Shown: piece by piece, positions 27,744 through 35,478 of the stretch
How positions within the stretch are numbered: the stretch's first letter is position 1
How the letters are laid out: each line of letters starts with the position of its first letter
Source: Gordonia polyisoprenivorans
GTDB taxonomy: Bacteria > Actinomycetota > Actinomycetes > Mycobacteriales > Mycobacteriaceae
Reading direction: 5' to 3'
Length of the DNA stretch: 64,000 nucleotides
Assembly (NCBI RefSeq): GCF_017654315.1
Contig: NZ_CP072203.1
Coordinates: forward strand, 2,418,001-2,482,000
Program-made: the position numbers and the translations under genes
The notes under the pieces: generated by a model
What the model was told of the DNA's origin: nothing
Database searches by the model: none
Seen by the model: only the letters and a program-made list of their open reading frames with translations

Positions 27744-29277
27744 ACTTCTGGATCTTGCCCGAGGCGGTGAGTGGGAAGGCCGACACCCGGTGCCAGGTGC
27801 GCGGGACCTTGAAGCTCGCGAGATGGGTGCGGGCGAACTCCTCGAGAGCAGTAGCGTTGATGGTGCCGGACGTCGTACGGACGAAGGCGATCGGCACCTC
27901 GCCCCAGCGTTCGTCGGGCGCTGCGACCACGGCGACGTCGGTGATGTCCGGATGGGTCGCCAGTACCGACTCGACCTCGGCCGGATAGATGTTCTCGCCG
28001 CCGCGAATGATCACGTCCCGAAGCCGTCCGTGCAGGGTGACGACGCCGTCCTCGTCCATGGCGGCCAGATCGCCGGTGTGGAGCCAGCCGTGCTCGTCGT
28101 ACGCAGACGTCGGACGTCCGTCGCGCAACTGTTCCCAATAGCCGCGCATAATGAGCTCGCCGCGGATGCAGAGCTCGCCCACGGTGCCGGCGGGCAGAGG
28201 CTTCCTCAATGGGTCGAGGATCGCCACCTCCCGGTAAGGGTTCGCCCGCCCGATGGTCTCGGCCTTGACGACGGCACTGTCGCCCGGGACGGTCTGGAGC
28301 GAGGACGGGGCTTCGGACTGGCCGTAGCCGTTGGCGACCTCCACGGCGAAGGCCGCCTCGATCATCGCAATCAGTGAGGGCGACACGACCGAGCCGCCGA
28401 TCATCGTCATGCGCAGCGAGGGGAGGTCGGGCGCGGTGCCTCCGCCCAGCTCGAGCAGTGCGAGCATCATCGTCGGGACGCCCCCGAAGAATGTCACGCC
28501 GCCGCGTTGGAGAGCCCTCATCGTCTGCTCGGCGTCGAAGCCCGGCAGAACGACGTACGTCCCGCCGCGCAGGATCGTTGCAAGGAGGGTGCACAGTGAG
28601 CCGCCGACATGGTGGAACGGAAGTGGTGAGCAGACGACATCGTCGTCGGTGAGCCCGAGCGCTCGGTGGGACAGCGGCCCGACATTCGTGCCGACCAAGT
28701 GGGTGAGCACCGCGCCCTTCGGTGTGCCGGTGGTACCCGAGGTGTACTGGATCAGGAGATCGTCGTCGGGGGAGACAGCGGGGAGGGTCCCTGGCACGGT
28801 CGCGTCGTCGGAGATCGCGGCCCACTCGGCCAGCGCGTGCACGATCAGGTCCGGTTGCAGGGCGGCGGCCGACGTGATCAGATCCCGGCCGCGCCATTGT
28901 GGACCGGCGAGCACAACGCGAGCACTACTGCTCGCGACGATGTATCGGGCCTCGTCGTCGGTGAGCGCCGGGTTCATCGGCACGAGCACCACACCGGCGA
29001 GGGCGGCCGCGAACTCGGCGACCACCCACTCGGGGTTGTTGCCCGACCAGAGCACCAGCCTATCGCCCGGCGTGAGCTCCTCGAGGAGTCGGCCGGCCAA
29101 GACGCGGGCTCGGCGGGCGAGCTCCGCGAAGGTCATCGAGGCGGGCTCGGTGTCCAGGTCCCAGAGCAGGGCGGGTGCCTCGGGACATCGCTCGGCGATC
29201 GCGAGCAACCGGTCGCCGACCGAGGTGCGATCGAGTGGCGGAGTGGCACCGACCGGCGCCTCAACGGTGGTGCTCAC
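27712..29277 (-). CDS. AMP-forming acyl-CoA synthetase
   Basis: ANL-superfamily acid-CoA ligase of 521 residues, adenylating a carboxylic acid and transferring it to CoA. Seen: the P-loop YTSGTTGTPKGAVLTH near residue 178, NGYGQSEAPSSLQTVPGD, the hinge GDLAAMDEDGVVTLHGRLRDVIIRGGENIYPAEVE near 400, and the C-terminal Lys in LTASGKIQKFKL. GTG 29277, preceded by GAGAGGGA, is chosen over an upstream in-frame codon at 29352. A complete counterpart to the deleted plus-strand ligase facing it. Confidence 0.93.
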   Translation of the reverse strand: MSTTVEAPVGATPPLDRTSVGDRLLAIAERCPEAPALLWDLDTEPASMTFAELARRARVLAGRLLEELTPGDRLVLWSGNNPEWVVAEFAAALAGVVLVPMNPALTDDEARYIVASSSARVVLAGPQWRGRDLITSAAALQPDLIVHALAEWAAISDDATVPGTLPAVSPDDDLLIQYTSGTTGTPKGAVLTHLVGTNVGPLSHRALGLTDDDVVCSPLPFHHVGGSLCTLLATILRGGTYVVLPGFDAEQTMRALQRGGVTFFGGVPTMMLALLELGGGTAPDLPSLRMTMIGGSVVSPSLIAMIEAAFAVEVANGYGQSEAPSSLQTVPGDSAVVKAETIGRANPYREVAILDPLRKPLPAGTVGELCIRGELIMRGYWEQLRDGRPTSAYDEHGWLHTGDLAAMDEDGVVTLHGRLRDVIIRGGENIYPAEVESVLATHPDITDVAVVAAPDERWGEVPIAFVRTTSGTINATALEEFARTHLASFKVPRTWHRVSAFPLTASGKIQKFKLSQHLQRP

Positions 29278-29399
29278 GCATGGTCCCTCTCTCACAGGTA
29301 CTCGGTGTGCCCACGGCGAACCGGGTCGCCAGACCGTCGGCTCGAGCGTCAAATGATCGATCGCAAGGTCGTGGGATGACTCGCCCGAAGGTACCAGTA

Positions 29400-29430
29400 A
29401 TCGTCAACTTAGTTAGCGGATTAGGTCCAC
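29400..29430 (-). promoter_or_regulatory. candidate operator/promoter upstream of acyl-CoA synthetase
   Basis: AT-rich site containing ACTTAGTTAGCGG (29407-29419). On the minus strand this reads CCGCTAACTAAGT, close to GGTTAACTAAGCC before the ABC transporter operon (34020-34032) and CGCTGACTAAGG before a broken SDR (45652-45663). The conserved core CTAACTAAG suggests a common regulator. It lies about 130 bases from the ligase start, beside the left end of the insertion-sequence mosaic. Confidence 0.35.
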
Positions 29431-29446
29431 AGTGGTCTGGGCGATG

Positions 29447-29540
29447 TCAACCCGTGCAAGCAACGTTGTCTCGTAGGAGGGCTTCGAAGTTTTTGCGTGG
29501 GGTGTAGAAGTCGAGGGTCTGTCGGGCACATCCTGGCCGG
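29447..29540 (-). pseudogene. IS30-family transposase, C-terminal fragment
   Basis: Minus-strand frame encoding ARQTLDFYTPRKNFEALL and ending ACTG at a TGA inside the inverted repeat. The pattern K/QTL-x-W/F-x-TP-x-x-x-hydrophobic-x-x-LL followed by a final TG is the usual C-terminus of IS30-family transposases. It directly abuts an IS3 fragment upstream at about 29550. Confidence 0.65.
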
Positions 29541-29549
29541 GCCCGCGAG

Positions 29550-29885
29550 CGCCCACAACCCCATGTCCGGGGCATCGAGTGCGAGGCCGGTATGCATGGT
29601 CGTGGACACCTGCCAGCCGACGGCCATGCGGGAGAACACATCGAGGATGAATGCCGCATACACCCAGCCGGAGTGGGTGCGGATGTAGGTCAGGTCGACC
29701 CACAAGTCATTCGGCGCTTGGGCGGTGAACTGCCGTGTGACCCGATCAGCCGGCTGTGGCGTCTCGGCACCCTCACTGCGAGTGGTCTTACGTGTCGTCA
29801 ACCGCGGTATCCCGTGGTAGCCCATCGGCTTTCATCAATCGCTCGACGGTGCAGCAGCAGAATTCTGATGATCATCTAGGGCGTG
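29550..29885 (-). pseudogene. IS3-family transposase (OrfB) N-terminal fragment
   Basis: Minus-strand remnant. CTVERLMKADGL (about 29870-29835) and, after a frameshift, PADRVTRQFTAQAPNDLWVDLTYIRTHSGWVYAAFILDVFSRMAVGWQVS, the first part of the IS3 rve/DDE domain with the first catalytic Asp in DLTY. It ends at DMGLWA, where IS30 sequence begins. The C-terminal half of an IS3 OrfB lies on the opposite strand at 33012-33320. Confidence 0.8.
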
Positions 29886-29934
29886 TTTCCCATATGTGTG
29901 GGTCTGGTGGGCGCATGCTGTTTTCGTGGCGCTG

Positions 29935-30398
29935 ATGACGTCGAGGTATCAAGTGTTCACCGACGAGCAGTGGGCACGGATCGAACCACTGTTGCCGTCG
30001 AATGTGGGTAAGCGTGCGCATCCATGTGGTGAACATCGCCGAGTGGTCGAGGGCATGGCCTATCGGTACCGGACCGGAATTCCGTGGCGGGACTTGCCAG
30101 TTGAGGTGTTCGGGCCGTGGCAGACGGTGTGGAAACGTCATCGCCGCTTTGCCCAGGACGGCACGTGGGACCGTGTGCTCGCGCACGTGCTCGCCGAGGC
30201 CGATACGGCTGGGCGGATCGACTGGAGACTGTCGGTGGACGCGACGATCGCGCGTGCGCATCAGCACGCGACGAACACCTCGCGCCCTGATCAGGACACA
30301 GGGGGCAGCATCGAATCACAAGAACCTCGCCCCGAACGGAGGTGAACCCGCAGGTCACGGGATCGGCAGGTCGCGGGGCGGGTTAACCACGAAAATTC
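29935..30398 (+). pseudogene. IS5-family transposase, 5' part interrupted by the group II intron
   Basis: Plus-strand frame beginning MTSRYQVFTDEQWARIEPLLP (ATG 29935) with RVVEGMAYRYRTGIPWRDLPVEVFGPWQTVWKRHRRF, the N-terminal domain of IS5-group transposases, and DWRLSVDATIARAHQHATN with the first catalytic Asp. The frame stops at 30345. HGIGRSRGGLTTKI continues in another frame, as in the two-frame IS5 subgroup that uses a frameshift. Homology ends where an intron-like GUGCG begins; no second half was found downstream of the intron. Confidence 0.8.
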
Positions 30399-32470
30399 GT
30401 GCGTCCAGCAGAACAGGAGGTCTGCCGTTGGGTAGGTGATCTGTTCGTAAGCTCGTCGTCGCTTGCCGGTGTGAGTCCGGTCCGGGTAGCTGCCAGGTGG
30501 CCCGGTAGCAGACTGGCGGTTTCATCTGGGAACGGGTGGGGTCGGAGCCCAGTGTCGAAAGCCCTGTGAGGGGGAGCGAGGATGCGGTCCGCAGCATGAA
30601 GCGAAGCCTGCGGCGTCGTTAGAGGTCTCTGCCCGTGTGGGTGGGGGTGAAGAGAGAGCCGAGCCGCCGAAATCACGGTGAAGGCCTATGGAAGGCACTG
30701 AAGACCTGGATGTGCAGGTGCCGAGGAACTCTCCGGCGTATGGGGCGTGGAACGTATTGACAGTGGCGACGGGAACTGGAGAGGCCCTCCCCGGCCCGGT
30801 CATCTGCGAGGTGCTCGTTGCGGTGACGTGGTGGGCATGGTGGCCGGAAGCGGTGGCGCTCTATAACCAGTGATCCTGGGAAGTGAGTGGCCGGTCGGGA
30901 GGGAGTCGGAGGCGGCCGTAGTACTGATTGAGCCTGCGGGACAACATAACCCGGGGTGAGGGAAGGGCCGCTACGTGTGTCGATGCGTGGTGATGTGAAG
31001 GAGGTGCCCGGTGAGTGCCACGAGTGTGGCTAGTCCCGCCGCTGGCGGTGTTGTGCCGTCTGATTCGGTGCGTGCCTTGCAGCACACGCTGTACCGGACA
31101 GCCAAGGCTGATTCTGGTAGGCGATTTCATTCGTTGGGGGACAAGATCATTCGCAGTGATGTCCTTCGGCGAGCGTGGTTTCAGGTGCAACGTAATCAGG
31201 GTGCATCTGGTATTGACCGCATCACCGTGGACCGGGTCAACGAGTACGGGGTGACCCGGTTGCTCGATGAGTTGGCCGCCGAAGTGCGGGAGGGGCGTTA
31301 TCGACCGTTGCCTGCGCGTCGGGTATGGATCCCGAAGCCGGGAACGAGCGAGCAGCGTCCGTTGTCTATTCCCGCGGTTCGTGACCGTATCGTGCAGGCT
31401 GCGACCAAGATCGTGCTCGAGCCGATCTTCGAGGCAGGCATGTGCGACTGCTCGTTCGGGTTTCGGCCCAAGAGGTCGGCCCATGACGGGTTGCAGGTCC
31501 TTGTCGATGAAGCATGGCGAGGGCGGCGGTGGGTGGTGGAGACGGATATCGCGAACTGTTTCGAGGCGATTCCGCATGACCGGTTGATGCAGGCGATCGA
31601 GGAACGGGTCTGTGACCAGTCGGTGCTCAAGCTGCTGCGCGTGATGTTACGTGCCGGGGTGATGACTGACGGCGTGGGTGCGCAGGCAGGTGACCGGAAC
31701 CCCGCAGGGTGGGGTCCTGTCTCCGATGCTGGCGAATGTGTATCTGCACCAGGTTGATCGGGTGTGGGACACGCGTCGGTACGGGGTGCTGGTCCGCTAT
31801 GCCGACGATGTGGTGGTCATGTGCCGGACTCGGCAGCAGGCTGAGGATGCACTCGCGTTTCTGCGGGCTGTGCTTGGCGAGCTCGGTTTGACGCCGAAGG
31901 CAAGCAAGACCAGGATCGTGCATCTGGTTGACGGTGGTGAGGGTCTGGATTTTCTGGGTTTCCACCATCGATGGGTGCGCAGTCAGGGACGTTCGGGCAC
32001 CAAAGGGATTGCGTTCCTTGCTCGCTGGCCATCAGACAAGGCGATGGCACATGCCCGGGAGGTGATCCGTGGTTTGACGGTTAGGTCTCGGATGTTGTTG
32101 CCGGTGAACGCGATCGTGGAATCGGTGAACCGATTTCTGCGTGGGTGGGCGGGATATTTCCGTTTCGGGAACTCCTCTGCCCGGTTCGCCGCGATCAGAG
32201 ATTATGCGTTGATGCGATTGGCAGGTGTGATCGCCAAGCGGCATAAACGCAGCCGAGGTTACGGGCGGTCGGTGGTGTTCTATTCCTCCGACAACCAGCT
32301 CGGGCTGATCAGTCTTGATGGGATCGTCTATGCGCCCAGGCCGTTTCGTGCCTGGCGGAAGAAACCGAATGCTGGCGGTGAACGGCCTCGGTGAGCCGTG
32401 TGCGGGAGAACCGCACGCACGGTTCGACGGGCGGGGACTGGAAACGGAGCACCTTGATCACGGACGTGAA
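30399..32470 (+). ncRNA. group II intron (ribozyme) with internal reverse-transcriptase gene
   Basis: Self-splicing intron RNA. The 5' end is taken as GTGCG at 30399-30403, matching the group II GUGYG rule. Domain I-like segments follow, such as TGTGAGGGGGAGCGAGGATG and CATGAAGCGAAGCC (30560-30610). Domain V is clear at 32393-32424: GAGCCGTG, TGCGG, a GAGAA loop, CCGCA, CG bulge and CACGGTTC pair into the standard 34-nt hairpin. The 3' end and domain VI could not be fixed and the 32470 limit is approximate. It lies inside IS5-like sequence. Confidence 0.75.
31011..32394 (+). pseudogene. ltrA: group II intron reverse transcriptase/maturase, frameshifted
   Basis: Intron-encoded protein in two overlapping frames. 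The first (GTG 31011, GGAGG upstream, to about 31675) has VQRNQGASGIDRITVDRV, RRVWIPKPGTSEQRPLSIP and VETDIANCFEAIPHD with the first catalytic Asp. The second (about 31678-32394) has TGTPQGGVLSPMLANVYLH, RYADDVVVM with the active-site Asp pair, and the maturase/thumb RFLRGWAGYFRFGNS. One extra base near 31671-31678 (GGCGTGGGTGCGC) breaks the frame between GVMTDG and VRRQV. No endonuclease domain was seen. Either inactivated or a base-call error. Confidence 0.85.
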
Positions 32471-32549
32471 GAAGAACAACCAGACGGGAAACCCTCGGGT
32501 TCATGTGGCTTCACGACCTACCATCAAGAATCGCCACCGCGCCAGCCCC

Positions 32550-32970
32550 CGACCCTACACTGCGCCACCGAGGCACGATAGGCAATCGTGCCACTACGAG
32601 TAGCCGCATTGCGCCGTAACTCACGCGAAATCGTTGACGGCGACCGGCCCAACGACTCGGCGATCGCGCGGACTCCCTCACCCCGCTCCCACGCCAACGC
32701 AATCTCCTCACGCTCAGCGAATGACAAGTACCGGCCAGAACCTTCAACCAACTCCAATGGCGCCATGCCCTCACCCTGGCGGAACCACCGCCGCGAGCCC
32801 ACGGCCGACGACACGCCACACGCAGCATCAGCCGCATCATCACTGGACAGACCGTCAGCAATCCTCAGCCAGAATCGGCGCTCCACCTCGCGCCGATACG
32901 GCGGGTAACCCGGCGAACGCATCGCCAGCCGGCCCGTCACCGACTTCATCCACCCCTGCCGACGCCCCAT
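32550..32970 (-). pseudogene. IS30-family transposase, N-terminal fragment
   Basis: From ATG 32970: MGRRQGWMKSVTGRLAMRSPG, REVERRFWLRIADGLSSDDAADA and the HTH domain GRYLSFAEREEIALAWERGEG, RAIAESLGRSPSTISRELRRNAATR, typical of actinobacterial IS30 transposases. Homology ends after YRASVAQ at about 32560, and the catalytic DDE domain is missing. It faces the matching C-terminal fragment at 29447-29540. Confidence 0.85.
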
Positions 32971-33011
32971 CCAAACACCCTCTCTCCCTACGGGTGTTGC
33001 GTCCACCGGTT

Positions 33012-33320
33012 GAACCTGGTCAATACACGTCGCCGGCGTTTACCGCGGCATTGCAGGAAGCCAACATCACCGGATCCATCGGATCAGTTGGCGATGCCCT
33101 CGACAACGCGCTCATGGAATCGACAATCGGGCTCTACAAGACCGAACTCATCAACACCTGCCGCACCTGGACCGACCGCGCCGAGGTCGAACGGGAGCCC
33201 GCAGCCTACGTGCACTGGTTCAACACCGACCGCCTGCACCCGTCGCTGGACTACCACTCACCCATCGAGCACGAGACGCGCTACCGTGAGAGCATCACCT
33301 CCGAGACGGAGGTGGCATAA
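33012..33320 (+). pseudogene. IS3-family transposase (OrfB) C-terminal fragment
   Basis: Plus-strand frame starting at the right IS30 inverted repeat: PGQYTSPAFTAALQEANITG, SIGSVGDALDNALMESTIGL with the catalytic Glu region, YKTELINTCRTWTDRAEVE, and AAYVHWFNTDRLHPSLDYHSPIEHE before the TAA at 33318. It is the end of an IS3 OrfB. The upstream part is absent on this strand, consistent with the IS30 element having inserted in an IS3 copy followed by rearrangement. Confidence 0.85.
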
Positions 33321-33339
33321 ACCAGATGTCCACCCAGTC

Positions 33340-33780
33340 CAGGACGGTTCAGAGTTCGATGGTATGCGGTTCGCCGGTACCGACGGCTTGGTGGTCAACC
33401 AAGGCGCGCATCGGGTGGAACCCGAAGCCCTTCTTCCAGGTCTAAGTGACCTGCTTCTTCTCCGAGTGGGCAGTCGCCAGGGCCGCGTCGATGTCGATGA
33501 TCACCGGTGTGCGGGCGTCACGACGGTGGTCGGGGCGGCCTGCCCCGCGGCCGCCCATGCCGTGGCAGGGGCGGCAACTCGGGCAGTGTTGATCGCCGCC
33601 AGCGCAGCAGTGGCATCGGCGGCCGGCGTCGAGATCAGCCGGGCCACTGTCGAATCCGAGGCCACATGACCGAAGACGCCCGAATGGGCGCGGACCTGGT
33701 TGATGTCGGCCAGGCAGTCGCCACCCAACGCGACCGCGACGGGCAAGTCGGCGATGGTCATGATGGTGATTGCCGACAAT
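33340..33780 (-). pseudogene. IS1380-family transposase fragment, frameshifted
   Basis: Minus-strand remnant in two frames: TIADLPVAVALGGDCLADINQVRAHSGVFGHVASDSTVARLIS and AINTARVAAPATAWAAAGQAAP (33755-33510), then TPVIIDIDAALATAHSEKKQ (33490-33445) and KKGFGFHPMRALVDHQ (33440-33390). These are the segments around the first catalytic Asp in IS1380-type transposases. The N-terminus and most of the catalytic domain are missing. Confidence 0.72.
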
Positions 33781-33999
33781 GCTATCCACCAAGGAGGGGC
33801 GCCCCAGCCGACTCTTGCTGCCGATCATCGACCGCCGACCGCCGACCGCAACGCAGGCTCGGCTGCGCGTGGCGTCGCTGGGGCCCGTCGCTCGCGGCGC
33901 CGGGCTGGATTTCACCGCCTTGTGTGCGGACTGACCCGCTTTTGCGACGCGCGCAGTTCGCTCCATCAAGAGATGCCAAAGTCAGATCAGGTAGATCAT

Positions 34000-34080
34000 T
34001 GACACATTCGTTGGTTGGAGGTTAACTAAGCCCCACGTAGGGCGCACATGTGAGTTGCGCCACAGAAAGGGAGAAGCTTC
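34000..34080 (+). promoter_or_regulatory. leader of the ABC transporter operon
   Basis: Upstream region with GGTTAACTAAGCC at 34020-34032, a near match to the reverse of the 29407 site (CTAACTAAG core). TTGACA at 33999-34004 could be a -35 element, but a matching -10 was not clear. The transporter operon starts immediately downstream of the insertion-sequence mosaic, so its promoter may have been changed by these insertions. Confidence 0.4.
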
Positions 34081-35334
34081 ATGTGGTCGAAGAAAGTCTT
34101 GGCCTTCGTGGCTGCAGTCGTTGCGGCAGTGGCGCTGGCGGGGTGCGGAAGCAGCGGCGACACGAACACATCCGCGGCGAACGGTGACGCAGGCGCTTCC
34201 GGGTCGGCGTGGAAGATCGGCTCGATCGCCAGCTGCAGTGGGACCCAGGCCGGCTCCCTGGGCGGCGTCTGCAAGACAATGCAGGTGTGGGCCGACTCGG
34301 TCAATGCCGCGGGTGGCATCAACGGCCACAAGATCGATCTGATCGTCAAGGACGACGCGAGCAACCCGACGACGTCGACGTCGATGGTCCGCGAGTTGAT
34401 CGACAAGGACCACGTGATCGCAATCGTCGGGGACTCGAGCAACGTCGACGCGACCTGGGCGTCGTATGCGCAGGCGAAGGGCGTTCCGGTTGTCGGCGGC
34501 CTACCGATCAGCACGACGTTCATCTCTAATCCAAACTTCTTCGGTATCGGCACCAATCTCCTGGCGCTGAACTACGCGACCATCGAGACCGCGAAGAACG
34601 CCGGCTTCAACAAAATCGGCTTCCTGTACTGCGCCGAGAGCCCGCAGTGTTCCCAGTCAGTGCCGGCGTTCGAGGGTGCGGCCAAGCTCCTCGGCGTCGA
34701 GGGCACGACCGCGAAGGTCTCCGCAACGGCTCCGGACTACACCGCGCAGTGCCTGCAGATGAAGAATGCGGGCATCCAGACTTATGAGGTCGGCTCGGGT
34801 TCGGACGTCGTCCTGCGCGTGCTCGACTCCTGCAAGTCGCAGGGCCTCAATGCCCCGCTGATTCAGGCCGACGGCACCTTCCAGAACTCCTGGACGAAGG
34901 ACAAGAACACCGACGGCACGCTCGGTGTTGAGCTGACCGCGCCGTGGTTCGACTCGTCAATCCCGGGTGTCAAGGAGTTCCAGGACGCGCTGCAGAAGTC
35001 CGCGCCGGACGTCTACAACAGTGACCTCTACGGGCCCGGCACCTTCTATGGCTGGATTTCGGGCAAGCTTTTCGAGGCAGCGGCCAAGGCCGGCAATCTC
35101 GGTGACAACCCGACCTCGGCGGACGTGACCAAGGGCCTGTTCGCGCTGAAGGACGAGACGCTCGGCGGTCTGATCGCCCCGACCACCTACCAGCAGGGCT
35201 CGAAGGGCGCACCATTTCTCAACACGTGCTACTGGAACATCCAGATCAAGGACGGCAAGTACATCTCCCTCAACGGTGGCAAGCCGACCTGCATCGACCC
35301 GGCGAAGCTCGCTCCGCTGATGCCGAAAGGCTGA
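34081..35334 (+). CDS. branched-chain amino-acid-type ABC transporter substrate-binding lipoprotein
   Basis: Extracytoplasmic substrate-binding protein of 417 residues (periplasmic-binding family 6, LivJ/LivK-like). Seen: signal peptide with the lipobox VALAGC (Cys near residue 21), a Ser/Gly/Thr-rich linker, then WKIGSIASCSGTQAGSLGG, VWADSVNAAGGINGHKIDLIVKDDASNP and IVGDSSNVDATWASYAQAKGVPVVGG, the first lobe. ATG 34081 after GGGAGAAG. In catabolic clusters such receptors often bind aromatic or other organic acids rather than amino acids; the ligand is unknown. Separated from the permease gene by a stem-loop. Confidence 0.92.
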   Translation: MWSKKVLAFVAAVVAAVALAGCGSSGDTNTSAANGDAGASGSAWKIGSIASCSGTQAGSLGGVCKTMQVWADSVNAAGGINGHKIDLIVKDDASNPTTSTSMVRELIDKDHVIAIVGDSSNVDATWASYAQAKGVPVVGGLPISTTFISNPNFFGIGTNLLALNYATIETAKNAGFNKIGFLYCAESPQCSQSVPAFEGAAKLLGVEGTTAKVSATAPDYTAQCLQMKNAGIQTYEVGSGSDVVLRVLDSCKSQGLNAPLIQADGTFQNSWTKDKNTDGTLGVELTAPWFDSSIPGVKEFQDALQKSAPDVYNSDLYGPGTFYGWISGKLFEAAAKAGNLGDNPTSADVTKGLFALKDETLGGLIAPTTYQQGSKGAPFLNTCYWNIQIKDGKYISLNGGKPTCIDPAKLAPLMPKG

Positions 35335-35360
35335 TCGGCCCGTAGAGCGCAGTAGTAAGA

Positions 35361-35400
35361 CAGGCCGGGCCGCCGCCGCGTGGCCGTGCGGTCCGGCCTG
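35361..35400 (+). terminator. stem-loop between receptor and permease genes
   Basis: Arms CAGGCCGGGCCGC (35361-35373) and GCGGTCCGGCCTG (35388-35400) pair over 13 bases with one G-U and a 14-base loop. There is no T-run. Such intercistronic hairpins typically stabilise or attenuate the message so that the binding protein is made in excess over the membrane proteins; here that is inference. Confidence 0.6.
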
Positions 35401-35478
35401 CTCCACTCAGAGACGGCGACTCCGTCACGTGAACCGACTCATCTCGTCCACAGATTCGCAAAAGGAGTTCGACCAGTC

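Larger units (their letters stand above)
29447..33013 (-). mobile_element. IS30-family element ends enclosing a mosaic of other elements
   Basis: The two ends carry matching inverted repeats: minus-strand GTTGCTTGCACGGGTTGA (29464-29447) and plus-strand GTTGCGTCCACCGGTTGA (32996-33013) agree at 15 of 18 bases. Adjacent to them are an IS30-type transposase C-terminus (29447-29540) and N-terminus (32550-32970), both on the minus strand in the right orientation for one element. The middle of that transposase is missing and is replaced by an IS3 fragment, an IS5 fragment and a group II intron. IS30 elements are normally about 1.1-1.3 kb; this one is 3.57 kb. Confidence 0.65.

Noticed and set aside
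31660..31690. Programmed frameshift in the group II intron reverse transcriptase
   Set aside because: No slippery heptamer or downstream structure typical of frameshifting was seen; intron-encoded proteins of this type are normally in one frame, so an indel is simpler.
32471..32549. Second half of the IS5 transposase after the intron
   Set aside because: No frame here continues the IS5 catalytic domain; the sequence passes into IS30-related DNA.
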